In this document: piece by piece, positions 9,578 to 15,997 of the stretch
How positions within the stretch are numbered: position 1 is the first letter of the stretch
Layout: each line of letters begins with the position of its first letter
Origin: a virus
DNA: 64,000 bases
Virus record (IMG/VR): IMGVR_UViG_3300046488_000208
Coordinates: 1 to 64,000 of that record
Reading direction: 5' to 3' (one strand)
Translations under genes and position numbers: made by a program
Notes under the pieces: generated by a model
What the model saw: only the letters and a program-made list of their open reading frames with translations
What the model was told of the DNA's origin: nothing
The model's database searches: none

Positions 9578-9635
9578 TGGTTAAAACGGCTGTCCGTTAA
9601 ACAGCGAGATGTAAGTTCGACTCTTACCCGAAACG
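9560..9635 (+). tRNA. tRNA-Asn (anticodon GTT), atypical C33
   Basis: Acceptor GTTTCGG / CCGAAAC, T-arm GTAAG-TTCGACT-CTTAC, anticodon stem GCTGT / ACAGC. The loop reads CCGTTAA, so the normally invariant U33 is C. Its first 18 nt lie inside the upstream endonuclease gene. A second, regular tRNA-Asn is at 11816. Confidence 0.75.
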
Positions 9636-9695
9636 CAATAATGTAAAATATGCTTTACAAAAACCCACCAAAATGTAAAATGTATTTAACGTTAT

Positions 9696-9758
9696 AATGT
9701 ATGAAATAACCATCATTAAGTCCAAAAAAGGGGGTTAATGCATGATAAAACATACATT
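9696..9758 (+). ncRNA. Inter-tRNA hairpin
   Basis: AATGTATG and CATACATT close a 63-nt stem-loop with an inner CATCATTAA / TTAATG helix between tRNA-Asn and tRNA-Ile. Confidence 0.4.
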
Positions 9759-9763
9759 AACAC

Positions 9764-9837
9764 TGTCTCGTAGCTCAGTTGGTAAGAGCACTTCTCTGAT
9801 AAGGAAGGGGTCGGGGGTCCAAGTCCCTTCGAGACAA
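9764..9837 (+). tRNA. tRNA-Ile (anticodon GAT)
   Basis: Acceptor TGTCTCG / CGAGACA, D-stem GCTC / GAGC, anticodon stem CTTCT / GGAAG with loop CTGATAA. Discriminator A followed by CA. Confidence 0.88.
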
Positions 9838-9853
9838 CACAGACAGACAGTTA

Positions 9854-9896
9854 GAATTTCATAGCACCCTTTTTTGGTGGGATATCATAGAAATTC
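9854..9896 (+). ncRNA. Inter-tRNA hairpin
   Basis: GAATTTC / GAAATTC closing helix and inner CACC / GGTG helix just before tRNA-Ser. Confidence 0.4.
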
Positions 9897-9900
9897 AAAT

Positions 9901-9984
9901 GGAGAAATGGGTGAGTGGCTATAAACCATCAGTCCTGAAAACTGACAAGGGCAACCTTCGGGGGTTCGAATCCCTCTTTCTCCG
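9901..9984 (+). tRNA. tRNA-Ser (anticodon TGA), atypical C33
   Basis: Acceptor GGAGAAA / TTTCTCC, long variable arm, anticodon stem TCAGT / ACTGA with loop CCTGAAA (C at position 33). Discriminator G followed by CA. Confidence 0.85.
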
Positions 9985-10054
9985 CAAAGCATTTGGTGTT
10001 AAGTACCCATCAACATTTGGCTTATAATTATCTAAGGGTTAAAAGGGTATATTT

Positions 10055-10141
10055 GGAGAATTGACAGAGTGGTTATTGTAACAGTCTGCTAAACTGTGGG
10101 CGGGGAAACCTGCTCCGTAGGTTCGAATCCTACATTCTCCG
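10055..10141 (+). tRNA. tRNA-Ser (anticodon GCT)
   Basis: Acceptor GGAGAAT / ATTCTCC, anticodon stem ACAGT / ACTGT with loop CTGCTAA, class II variable arm. A second Ser(GCT) gene is at 20000. Confidence 0.87.
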
Positions 10142-10197
10142 CAAAATTAATTGAAATGGAATAAATCAGTTAATTCATGCATCAAAATGATTTTCAT

Positions 10198-10305
10198 GGA
10201 GTCATTTAGGTGTAAAAGTTCTGGGTTGCATAAGAAGCTGCCCTAATGTTCAGTAGGAAGTTCTGTACTCGCATTTGGCAATGTGAATAGTACATTATAG
10301 ACTCC
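10198..10305 (+). ncRNA. Possible structured RNA between tRNA genes
   Basis: A 230-nt gap between tRNA-Ser and tRNA-Phe has no ORF. GGAGTC (10198) can pair with GACTCC (10300) to enclose a 108-nt region. I could not fit a tRNA cloverleaf or any known RNA family to it. Confidence 0.3.
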
Positions 10306-10373
10306 GAGACATATTAAAGATAGTTGCAATGCTGTCGGGAAACGTAAGTATAAGGCTTACACCAGAACTAAAC

Positions 10374-10445
10374 GGATTGGTAACTCAGTGGTAGAGTGTC
10401 TGTCTGAAGAGCAGAAAGTCGGGGGTTCAAATCCCTCCCATTCCA
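10374..10445 (+). tRNA. tRNA-Phe (anticodon GAA)
   Basis: Acceptor GGATTGG / CCATTCC with one mismatch, anticodon stem TCTGT / GCAGA with loop CTGAAGA, T-arm GGGGG-TTCAAAT-CCCTC. Confidence 0.78.
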
Positions 10446-10548
10446 CGCAAAAAGTTCGTACTATACAAAGTGGAAGTACAAAATTTTATAGGTCGGGTTG
10501 CAGGTGGCGCAATTCGGGTAACTTCCTCACAAGGAATCCTGTAAATAT

Positions 10549-10621
10549 GGAGATTTAGCAGAGATGGTCTATGCGTGTGCCTGAAGAGCATGAGAAACGG
10601 GTTCGAGTCCAGTAATCTCCA
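10549..10621 (+). tRNA. tRNA-Phe (anticodon GAA), second copy
   Basis: Acceptor GGAGATT / AATCTCC perfect; anticodon loop CTGAAGA in a weak stem with two G-U pairs; T-stem has one mismatch. Two Phe(GAA) genes so close suggest this one may be degenerating or have altered identity. Confidence 0.65.
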
Positions 10622-10658
10622 CAACTACATTCTAAACAGGGTGTTCACCCTATGGGTC

Positions 10659-10703
10659 GCCAGATTGAAAATGACCCCATGTGAGAGCATGTAAAAATCT
10701 GGC
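10659..10703 (+). ncRNA. Inter-tRNA hairpin
   Basis: GCCAGATT / AATCTGGC, eight base pairs closing a 45-nt loop; a separate AGGGTGTTCACCCT hairpin precedes it at 10638-10651. Confidence 0.42.
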
Positions 10704-10709
10704 AAAAAC

Positions 10710-10782
10710 GCAGAAGTAACTCAATTGGTAGAGCGTCAGCCTTCCAAGCTGAAAGTTGCGGGTTCGAGTCCCGTTTTCTGCT
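10710..10782 (+). tRNA. tRNA-Gly (anticodon TCC)
   Basis: Acceptor GCAGAAG / TTTCTGC, D-stem ACTC / GAGC with the usual TTGGTA loop, anticodon loop CTTCCAA, T-arm GCGGG-TTCGAGT-CCCGT. Confidence 0.87.
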
Positions 10783-10786
10783 CAAA

Positions 10787-10873
10787 GTCCCATCCTGCTG
10801 TGGGTGTGCAAGGTCAGTTAATCTATCCTGACTGTTCTCCGGAATCCCTTTGATGCACATGGGACACTTTTTT
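10787..10873 (+). ncRNA. Branched inter-tRNA structure
   Basis: GTCCCAT / ATGGGAC outer helix, an inner TGTGCA / TGATGCAC helix and a GGTCAG / CTGACT hairpin, followed by a T-run. Could be a spacer processing signal or a small RNA. Confidence 0.42.
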
Positions 10874-10916
10874 AAATCGGGGAAGATACACTGTTTTATC
10901 GCAGTGCCCCGTCCAT

Positions 10917-10988
10917 GCGAAGTGTAGCTTAATTGGTAAAGCGTCTGTCCACCAAACAGAGGAAGCGGTTCGAATCCGACATTTCGCA
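10917..10988 (+). tRNA. tRNA, anticodon reads ACC (Gly?), atypical
   Basis: Acceptor GCGAAGT / ATTTCGC is good and the D-arm is regular, but the anticodon loop CCACCAA has C33 and an unexpected ACC anticodon, and the T-stem pairs poorly. The acceptor resembles tRNA-Gly. Identity uncertain; it may be a decayed or recoded tRNA. Confidence 0.55.
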
Positions 10989-11043
10989 CAAAATAATACT
11001 TGCAAAAGCAAAATTTTTCATATATTTATTGAAAATTTTTATT

Positions 11044-11250
11044 ATGAAAATGAAATATGTTTTATTGGAGTATGATTACACAACTTACTGTCAGGGAACA
11101 GCAGACCATAATAGTGGAATGATGTTAGTTCATTGTCCGAAAGATGCAACTTTTATTGAAGTTCGGGCAGCATTAATGAATCTCAGACACGTTAAAGGTG
11201 AATACGAAATTGATATAAAAAGTGTAAGTAATGCAACAATTGAATGGTAA
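11044..11250 (+). CDS. Unknown small protein (68 aa)
   Basis: MKMKYVLLEYDYTTY at the N-terminus, then a mixed alpha/beta pattern. The ATG at 11044 is chosen over upstream in-frame starts because those fall in the preceding tRNA. It ends three bases before tRNA-Ile(TAT). No family recognised. Confidence 0.55.
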   Translation: MKMKYVLLEYDYTTYCQGTADHNSGMMLVHCPKDATFIEVRAALMNLRHVKGEYEIDIKSVSNATIEW

Positions 11251-11253
11251 TAT

Positions 11254-11327
11254 AGCGATGTAGTCTCAATGGTTAGAGCAGGACTCTTATAAAGTCAAGG
11301 TTGTGGGTTCAAGTCCCACCTTCGCTA
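11254..11327 (+). tRNA. tRNA-Ile (anticodon TAT)
   Basis: Acceptor AGCGATG / CTTCGCT with one mismatch, anticodon stem GACT / AGTC with loop CTTATAA, T-arm GTGGG-TTCAAGT-CCCAC. A UAU anticodon reads AUA directly; most bacteria instead use a lysidine-modified CAU tRNA. AUA is frequent in this AT-rich genome. Confidence 0.78.
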
Positions 11328-11331
11328 CGTA

Positions 11332-11411
11332 TGAAACACAGTGCTCATAGTACGAAACTGTTATAAAGGAGTAGTTAAACCGAAATTCAGAAGAAAATCG
11401 GCTGTGTTTCA
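11332..11411 (+). ncRNA. Long-stem inter-tRNA RNA
   Basis: TGAAACACAG and CTGTGTTTCA form a perfect ten-base-pair helix enclosing 60 nt. Confidence 0.45.
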
Positions 11412-11458
11412 AACTTTTTAAAAGTTCTTTGAGTGATTAACCGATTTTGTTAATCCAT

Positions 11459-11472
11459 GTATTTATGTTAAA
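11459..11472 (+). promoter_or_regulatory. GTATTTAT motif copy
   Basis: GTATTTATgtTAAA, 9 nt before the ATG at 11482. Confidence 0.5.
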
Positions 11473-11481
11473 AATAAATAT

Positions 11482-11814
11482 ATGGAAAAAATTTGTAAGA
11501 AACATGGTTTGACAGAATATGTCATTCGTATTGATGGACGTTCAAGATGTAAAAAATGTGCTGTTGATGCTGTTCAAAAAAGAAGACATGTATTAAAAGA
11601 AAAAGCAGTTGCATACAAAGGTGGAAAATGTGTAAAGTGTGGATATAATAAATATGTTGGAGCACTTGAATTTCACCATACTAATGGGGATAAAGAATTT
11701 GGTATTGGTGCAAAAGGTTATACAAGAAGTTGGGAAAAAGTAAAAGAAGAATTAGATAAATGTATATTAGTATGTTCAAATTGTCATAAAGAAATTGAAG
11801 GAAATATAATTTAA
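11482..11814 (+). CDS. HNH endonuclease (110 aa)
   Basis: CXXC pairs at CKKC and CVKC, then the HNH core ALEFHHTNGDKEF and CILVCSNCHKEIEG (about residues 60-106). The small size, basic N-terminus and GTATTTAT leader place it with the free-standing homing endonucleases of this region. The TAA stop ends one base before tRNA-Asn at 11816. Confidence 0.85.
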   Translation: MEKICKKHGLTEYVIRIDGRSRCKKCAVDAVQKRRHVLKEKAVAYKGGKCVKCGYNKYVGALEFHHTNGDKEFGIGAKGYTRSWEKVKEELDKCILVCSNCHKEIEGNII

Positions 11815-11815
11815 T

Positions 11816-11888
11816 GCCTCAGTAGCTCAGTGGTAGTAGCGGTGGTCTGTTAAACCAAAGGTCGTAAGTTCAATCCTTACCTGGGGCG
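11816..11888 (+). tRNA. tRNA-Asn (anticodon GTT)
   Basis: Acceptor GCCTCAG / CTGGGGC, anticodon stem TGGT / ACCA with loop CTGTTAA (regular U33), T-arm GTAAG-TTCAATC-CTTAC. Discriminator G followed by CA. Confidence 0.87.
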
Positions 11889-11911
11889 CAACAAATTGGT
11901 AATATGAACGA

Positions 11912-11947
11912 TAGCATTGATTTTGCACAATAGCACGAACAATGCTA
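11912..11947 (+). ncRNA. Inter-tRNA hairpin
   Basis: TAGCATTG / CAATGCTA, eight perfect pairs, loop of 20 nt, between tRNA-Asn and the gene at 11988. Confidence 0.4.
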
Positions 11948-11987
11948 CCATTCAAAAGTGATGATAACATATTAAATATCAATAACT

Positions 11988-12263
11988 ATGAAAAAAAAAC
12001 CATTTTTACCTATGTCATGTAAAGGAGTAAAATGCATGATAGTTGGTTGCAGAGAACTTGCTTCTCATAAAGTTGGTGAAGAAAATATTTGGTGTAGAGA
12101 TGAAGGTATTGGAAATGACGAGTATTTAAAACATCAACAGTTTGATGAATCACATAATGCAACAACTTATTTATGTGAAGAACATTTTAAATTTGTTATG
12201 AAAAGAGAAACTGAATATAATACTATTGAAGATAATCGATTTGAAGGTCGATTAATAAAATGA
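11988..12263 (+). CDS. Cys-rich small protein, paralogue of the gene at 19376 (91 aa)
   Basis: Contains CKGVKCMIVGC near residue 11, LASHK, EENIW, and YLCEEHF near residue 64, suggesting a zinc-binding fold with Cys and His ligands. The gene at 19376 shares the same order of motifs, including RETEYNTI. Overlaps the next gene by 4 nt. Function unknown. Confidence 0.6.
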   Translation: MKKKPFLPMSCKGVKCMIVGCRELASHKVGEENIWCRDEGIGNDEYLKHQQFDESHNATTYLCEEHFKFVMKRETEYNTIEDNRFEGRLIK

Positions 12264-12547
12264 AAATTGATTATTTAACACCTGTTTATGTTGATAAGAT
12301 TGAAAAGCCACTAGAAGAAGGCAAATGTTATATTTCAAAAGAATTTGGCATTGCAATTCACTTATGTGCTTGCGGATGTGGGGAAGAAACAGTAATGGAT
12401 TTAAAACCTAATTGGAAAGATGGATGGAATTTAATTGAAAATATTGATGGTACAATATCATTTACTCCATCAATTGGTAATTGGTCCGGTCAAAACCCGT
12501 ATCATGCACATTATTTTATTACAAATAATAAAATAATTTGGTTATGA
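12260..12547 (+). CDS. DUF6527-like small protein (95 aa), paralogue of the gene at 14720
   Basis: Central HLCACGCGEE motif with three cysteines, then LKPNWKDGW, DGTISFTPSIGNW and PYHAHYFI. I associate the HLCxCGCG-E plus PSIGN pattern with DUF6527, a small putative metal-binding family; the link is from memory and unverified. A second copy with about two-thirds identical residues lies at 14720. Confidence 0.6.
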   Translation: MKIDYLTPVYVDKIEKPLEEGKCYISKEFGIAIHLCACGCGEETVMDLKPNWKDGWNLIENIDGTISFTPSIGNWSGQNPYHAHYFITNNKIIWL

Positions 12548-12555
12548 AAATAAAT

Positions 12556-12628
12556 GCCGAAATAACTCAATTGGTAGAGTATCTGATTCGTATTCAGAAT
12601 GTTGCAGGTTCGATTCCTGCTTTTGGCT
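12556..12628 (+). tRNA. tRNA-Thr (anticodon CGT)
   Basis: Acceptor GCCGAAA / TTTTGGC, D-stem ACTC / GAGT, anticodon stem TCTGA / TCAGA with loop TTCGTAT, T-arm GCAGG-TTCGATT-CCTGC. Discriminator T followed by CA. Confidence 0.82.
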
Positions 12629-12646
12629 CAAAATTTTGATATAATA

Positions 12647-12862
12647 ATGGAAAGATTTCATATATTTGAATGGAACAAATGGGATAAAGAATATTCCATG
12701 ATTATCCTTTCAGAAGAAGATATTAAAAATGAAATTAATTTAAGGGGTGCAGGTTTTGAAATACTTGTTATTCCCAATAAATTTGAAAATACATCAAATG
12801 AATATCTCGATTTTTGGAAAAAAATAACTTTAATGAGAAGTGGAAGAATAATATACATATAA
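12647..12862 (+). CDS. Unknown small protein (71 aa)
   Basis: MERFHIFEWNKWDKEYS; beta-strand-like segments alternate with charged helices. The start at 12647 follows the tRNA end by 18 nt; an upstream in-frame start would lie inside the tRNA. No family recognised. Confidence 0.5.
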   Translation: MERFHIFEWNKWDKEYSMIILSEEDIKNEINLRGAGFEILVIPNKFENTSNEYLDFWKKITLMRSGRIIYI

Positions 12863-12866
12863 TAAT

Positions 12867-12951
12867 GCCGATATCCTATAGTGGTCGATTAGGCTAGTTT
12901 TGTAAACTAGATGCTAATAACTCACCGGGGGTTCGAATCCCTCTATCGGCT
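12867..12951 (+). tRNA. tRNA-Thr (anticodon TGT) with enlarged variable region
   Basis: Acceptor GCCGATA / TATCGGC, D-stem CCTA / TAGG, anticodon stem CTAGT / ACTAG with loop TTTGTAA. The 16-nt variable region is larger than expected for Thr. A Tyr(GTA) reading needs a shifted loop that breaks the stem. Confidence 0.7.
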
Positions 12952-12966
12952 CAAATTCAAATAGTT

Positions 12967-13185
12967 ATGGAAAGTTTGCCCAGTGAAAATCACGAAGAAC
13001 GTTTCTTGAAGAAATTACAATCAAGATTTAAAGAGTATGTTGATTTAACTCCGTACTTCATAAAAGTTGCAATTGTCACAATAATTGTTTTCCTTTGTTC
13101 GATATTTATTTGGTACAGTTTTCTTCGTATAGATAAAAACAAGCCAGTAATTGAAAACATTGTTGACCAATTTAAAAAGAAATAA
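12967..13185 (+). CDS. Small single-pass membrane protein (72 aa)
   Basis: A charged N-terminal half (residues 1-28) is followed by one hydrophobic segment VAIVTIIVFLCSIFIWYSF (about 34-52) and a lysine-rich tail. Topology probably N-in or N-out single span. No family recognised. Confidence 0.6.
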   Translation: MESLPSENHEERFLKKLQSRFKEYVDLTPYFIKVAIVTIIVFLCSIFIWYSFLRIDKNKPVIENIVDQFKKK

Positions 13186-13189
13186 ACCT

Positions 13190-13261
13190 GCCTCCATAGT
13201 TCAACGGATAGAACGGATGCCTTCTAAGCAACAAATTGGGGTTCGATTCCCCGTGGGGGTA
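13190..13261 (+). tRNA. tRNA-Arg (anticodon TCT)
   Basis: Acceptor GCCTCCA / TGGGGGT, D-stem GTTC / GAAC, anticodon loop CTTCTAA, T-arm GGGG-TTCGATT-CCCC. Discriminator A followed by CA. Confidence 0.83.
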
Positions 13262-13277
13262 CAAATAAAATTAAAAT

Positions 13278-13388
13278 ATGTTTCCTTATTTTTCTGAAAT
13301 GGCAAAACAACAACGAAAAGATGAATTGAAATTCGCTTTGGTGTTGTTAATATTAGCAGTTATTGCAACTGCACTTATGCTCTTATAG
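13278..13388 (+). CDS. Small membrane protein (36 aa), TAG stop
   Basis: MFPYFSEMAKQQRKDELKF, then a single hydrophobic segment ALVLLILAVIATALMLL up to the stop. The tail-anchored layout is plausible for a phage membrane peptide. An internal ATG (13296) is an alternative start. Ends in TAG; suppression would add five residues before a TAA. Confidence 0.5.
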   Translation: MFPYFSEMAKQQRKDELKFALVLLILAVIATALMLL

Positions 13389-13449
13389 TTTAATGGATAG
13401 AATTAAATACATTATTTTTTATGTCTATACGATTTTTATAAATAATGAA

Positions 13450-13463
13450 GTATTTATGATAAA
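13450..13463 (+). promoter_or_regulatory. GTATTTAT motif copy
   Basis: GTATTTATgaTAAA, 6 nt before the ATG at 13470. Confidence 0.5.
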
Positions 13464-13469
13464 AATACC

Positions 13470-14087
13470 ATGAATACTTATAATGAAAAAGAACTTGAAA
13501 AGTTAATAATTTACGAAAATAAAAGTTATTCAGAAATTGGAAAAATATTTGGTGTTACTGGTGGTGCAATAAAAAAAGCAGCACTAAGATTTGGAATTTC
13601 ATTACCGAGAAGACGTGATATTAATCCCAATGAAACATTTAATAAGGGGAAAGCATTTATTGAATATAAAAGGGGTATATGTAAAAATTGTTGTGTTGAA
13701 ATTATCATGTATCCTGAAAGAGATAGTGAATTTTGCTCCAATAAATGTCATTGCGAATATGAATATCGACAATATATTGAAAGATGGAAAAATGGTAAAG
13801 AAAGCGGAATCATCGGGAAATTTTCAATGTCAAATCACATAAAAAAATATTTCTTTGAAAAATTTAATAATAAATGTCAAAAGTGTGGCTGGGGAGAAAA
13901 AAATGAACACAGTAATAAAATTCCACTTCAACATCATCATGTTGATGGAAATTCATTAAATAATAAAGAAGAAAATATTGAACTTTTATGTCCAAACTGT
14001 CATTCATTAACAAAAAATTTTGGAAGTAGAAATAAAAATGCAACTAATGGAAGGTCCGAATATTTTGGAAGAAAAAAGCACAAGTAA
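13470..14087 (+). CDS. HNH homing endonuclease (205 aa)
   Basis: N-terminal HTH (SYSEIGKIFGVTGGAIKKAA), a CKNCC...CSNKC knuckle (about 72-95) and a full HNH core: CQKCGWGEKN, IPLQHHHVDGN, NIELLCPNCHSLT (about 138-185). Its last ten bases overlap the start of the class II tRNA at 14078. Closely related in design to the genes at 16491 and 8783. Confidence 0.87.
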   Translation: MNTYNEKELEKLIIYENKSYSEIGKIFGVTGGAIKKAALRFGISLPRRRDINPNETFNKGKAFIEYKRGICKNCCVEIIMYPERDSEFCSNKCHCEYEYRQYIERWKNGKESGIIGKFSMSNHIKKYFFEKFNNKCQKCGWGEKNEHSNKIPLQHHHVDGNSLNNKEENIELLCPNCHSLTKNFGSRNKNATNGRSEYFGRKKHK

Positions 14088-14167
14088 AACGTAATTGGAT
14101 GACCGTCCCAGTTTCCTAAACTGGTATCACTAATGTGATATGTGGGTTCGAGTCCCACCTCTGTGCA
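14078..14167 (+). tRNA. tRNA with long variable arm, anticodon reads CCT (Arg?)
   Basis: Anticodon stem CCAGT / ACTGG with loop TTCCTAA, variable-arm hairpin ATCAC / GTGAT, T-arm GTGGG-TTCGAGT-CCCAC. The acceptor GCACAAG pairs imperfectly with TCTGTGC. A class II variable arm normally belongs to Ser, Leu or Tyr, so the CCT (Arg) anticodon is out of place. The 5' end lies in the upstream HNH gene. Confidence 0.6.
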
Positions 14168-14182
14168 CTAAAAACAATTGAT

Positions 14183-14425
14183 ATGGCAACAGCGATTTGT
14201 CCTAAATGTGGAAAAGTAATTTATGCACCTGACAGTTCAGTGCAATTGGAAAAAGATTTTGTCTTGTGTTGTGACGAAGTAATATACATACCAACAAATC
14301 AAGATTATGACATTTTCTTTAATGAATTATTAAATCCTTCTGAACCCAATGAAGCATTGAAAAAAGCTGTATCACGTTATAAAAAACGAACTAATGAAAT
14401 TCACGATAGAGAAACTCAAGAATAA
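14183..14425 (+). CDS. Small protein with one CPKC zinc-ribbon half (80 aa)
   Basis: MATAICPKCGKVIYAP opens with a CXXC pair, and a second pair VLCCDEV sits near residue 33, consistent with a compact zinc ribbon. The rest is helical and acidic. ATG 14183 is chosen because upstream in-frame starts lie within the tRNA. Overlaps the next gene out of frame by 32 nt. Confidence 0.55.
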   Translation: MATAICPKCGKVIYAPDSSVQLEKDFVLCCDEVIYIPTNQDYDIFFNELLNPSEPNEALKKAVSRYKKRTNEIHDRETQE

Positions 14426-14600
14426 ACTTGAATATACTGATGGAAAGACTTTTGTTTCACAAACCGGATATGCATTTATAGATGAAAGTGGCTGTTGTAT
14501 AATAATTGTTTACGGTGAAGGTCGCAGAGACGGAATGTCTAAGTATTTAACAGAAGACGGTGACGTACTGCACATAAAATATAGAATAATGCCTTTGTAG
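14394..14600 (+). CDS. Unknown small protein (68 aa); TAG stop supplied by a tRNA gene
   Basis: MKFTIEKLKNKLEYTDGK, mixed strands and helices. The TAG stop is bases 8-10 of tRNA-Arg(TCG), so gene and tRNA overlap by 10 nt. No family recognised. Confidence 0.5.
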   Translation: MKFTIEKLKNKLEYTDGKTFVSQTGYAFIDESGCCIIIVYGEGRRDGMSKYLTEDGDVLHIKYRIMPL

Positions 14601-14665
14601 CATAACGGATAATGCGCTTGTCTTCGAAACAAGGTCTTATGGGGGTTCGAGTCCCTCCAGGGGTA
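14591..14665 (+). tRNA. tRNA-Arg (anticodon TCG)
   Basis: Acceptor GCCTTTG / CAGGGGT, anticodon stem CTTGT / ACAAG with loop CTTCGAA, T-arm GGGGG-TTCGAGT-CCCTC. Discriminator A followed by CA. Confidence 0.86.
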
Positions 14666-14719
14666 CAAAAAACCTTAAGTATTAGGGTTTATAGTATAAT
14701 AAAAAGTAATGTGAAAACA

Positions 14720-14998
14720 ATGGAATTAATACCTATATTTGTTGATACTATTCCAATTGAAATTGAAGAAGGAAAAGTATTTATTACAAAAAAATATTGT
14801 GTTGCAGTACATCTTTGTGCGTGTGGTTGTGGTGAAAAAACAGTTATGAACTTTAAACCCAATTGGAAAGACGGTTGGACATTAATTGAAAATCCCGATG
14901 GTACGGTTTCATTTTCTCCGTCAATTGGTAATTTCACTGGTCAAGACCCATATCATGCACATTATTTTATAGTGAATAACAAAATAGTTTGGTGTTAA
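14720..14998 (+). CDS. DUF6527-like small protein (92 aa), paralogue of the gene at 12260
   Basis: Shares with the earlier copy the central HLCACGCGE motif, FKPNWKDGW, SPSIGNF and PYHAHYFIV. ATG 14720 starts MELIPIFVDT, aligned with MKIDYLTPVYVD of the paralogue; upstream in-frame starts lie in the tRNA. Two copies 2.4 kb apart within a tRNA array suggest a local segmental duplication. Confidence 0.6.
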   Translation: MELIPIFVDTIPIEIEEGKVFITKKYCVAVHLCACGCGEKTVMNFKPNWKDGWTLIENPDGTVSFSPSIGNFTGQDPYHAHYFIVNNKIVWC

Positions 14999-15010
14999 AA
15001 ATAAAATGAA

Positions 15011-15139
15011 ATGAAAAAACTGATTGATTATTTTACGTGTCGTCCGACAAGGCAAGCATTGCTATTTGGATTGACGATTCTTTTTGGTGAAATCATATTT
15101 TTTATTTTATTATGTACCGGAACTATTGTGGTACAATAA
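15011..15139 (+). CDS. Small membrane protein (42 aa)
   Basis: MKKLIDYFTCRPTRQ followed by a hydrophobic segment ALLFGLTILFGEIIFFILL. Ends 3 nt before tRNA-Arg(ACG). No family recognised; supported by a clean single-span pattern and position in a gene-dense stretch. Confidence 0.5.
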   Translation: MKKLIDYFTCRPTRQALLFGLTILFGEIIFFILLCTGTIVVQ

Positions 15140-15141
15140 AT

Positions 15142-15216
15142 GCACCCGTAGCATAATTGGATTAGTGCATTGGTCTACGAAACCAAAGGTTGTGAGTTCG
15201 AATCTCACCGGGTGTA
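15142..15216 (+). tRNA. tRNA-Arg (anticodon ACG)
   Basis: Acceptor GCACCCG / CGGGTGT, anticodon stem TTGGT / ACCAA with loop CTACGAA, T-arm GTGAG-TTCGAAT-CTCAC. An A34 Arg tRNA normally needs TadA editing by the host. Confidence 0.88.
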
Positions 15217-15233
15217 CAAAACAAAACTCAAAC

Positions 15234-15247
15234 GTATTTATATTAAA
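15234..15247 (+). promoter_or_regulatory. GTATTTAT motif copy
   Basis: GTATTTATatTAAA, 11 nt before the ATG at 15259. Confidence 0.5.
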
Positions 15248-15258
15248 GGTTTGAAACG

Positions 15259-15933
15259 ATGATTGAATATAACGAAAATGAATTACGTCAAATTGTAGCG
15301 GAATGTAATACGTATAGGGATGTTTTACATAAATTTGAAAGAAATGAATCAGGTGCATCATATAAGACACTACATAGACGTTTAAATGAATGGAAGATTG
15401 ATACTTCACATTTTTTAAACAGAAGTGAGTTAATGATAGCAAATCAAGGAATTTATTCGAGAAAAAGCAATGAAGAAATTTTTAGTATAAATGATGTTGG
15501 AAGAAAAACGATAAAAGACAGAATAATTGCTGAAAATTTAATTGAATATAAATGTAAGTTTTGTGGTCAAGATGAAAATTGGCATGGTAAAAAAATTTCA
15601 TTAATTCTTGACCATATAAATGGTGTTAACAATGATAATCATCTGGAAAATTTGAGGTTCTTATGTCCAAATTGTAATGCAACACTGGAAACACATTGTA
15701 AAGGAGCATCCGCATTATCACCGAAACCAATTAAAGTAAAAAAGATAAGAATAAGTCCACCAAGATTAAGTCAAAGAAAAGTTAAAGAGCGACCATCATT
15801 GGATGAACTAAACGGAATGTTAAAAACAATGTCATATCGTGCAATCGGTAAAAAATATAATGTTAGTGACACTGCAATTAGAAGGTGGATAAATTTATAT
15901 CATAAAACAAATATATTGGATAAAATAATTTAA
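15259..15933 (+). CDS. HNH endonuclease with C-terminal HTH (224 aa)
   Basis: The HNH core lies mid-protein: YKCKFCGQDENWHGK, SLILDHINGVNND, LRFLCPNCNATLETH (about residues 97-150). The C-terminal 35 residues form a helix-turn-helix (YRAIGKKYNVSDTAIRRWI), a NUMOD-like DNA-binding tail. A basic proline-rich linker joins them. Free-standing homing endonuclease with the GTATTTAT leader. Confidence 0.87.
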   Translation: MIEYNENELRQIVAECNTYRDVLHKFERNESGASYKTLHRRLNEWKIDTSHFLNRSELMIANQGIYSRKSNEEIFSINDVGRKTIKDRIIAENLIEYKCKFCGQDENWHGKKISLILDHINGVNNDNHLENLRFLCPNCNATLETHCKGASALSPKPIKVKKIRISPPRLSQRKVKERPSLDELNGMLKTMSYRAIGKKYNVSDTAIRRWINLYHKTNILDKII

Positions 15934-15997
15934 AATGATAATTATGAAGTATCTCAACACATCGTAAATCAATCCTGCTATTGATTATGCGATTGGT

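Noticed and set aside
10198-10305. Additional tRNA gene
   Set aside because: The outer GGAGTC/GACTCC helix suggested one, but no D-loop, anticodon arm or TTC-type T-loop could be placed.
10427-11011. Minus-strand open frames across the tRNA array
   Set aside because: They are read antisense through several tRNA genes, with recurring conserved T-arm and D-arm segments translated as similar peptides, so they are shadows of tRNA sequence.
12867-12951. tRNA-Tyr (GTA) reading of this tRNA
   Set aside because: It would explain the large variable region, but moving the loop by one base breaks the anticodon stem, whereas the TGT register has five perfect pairs.
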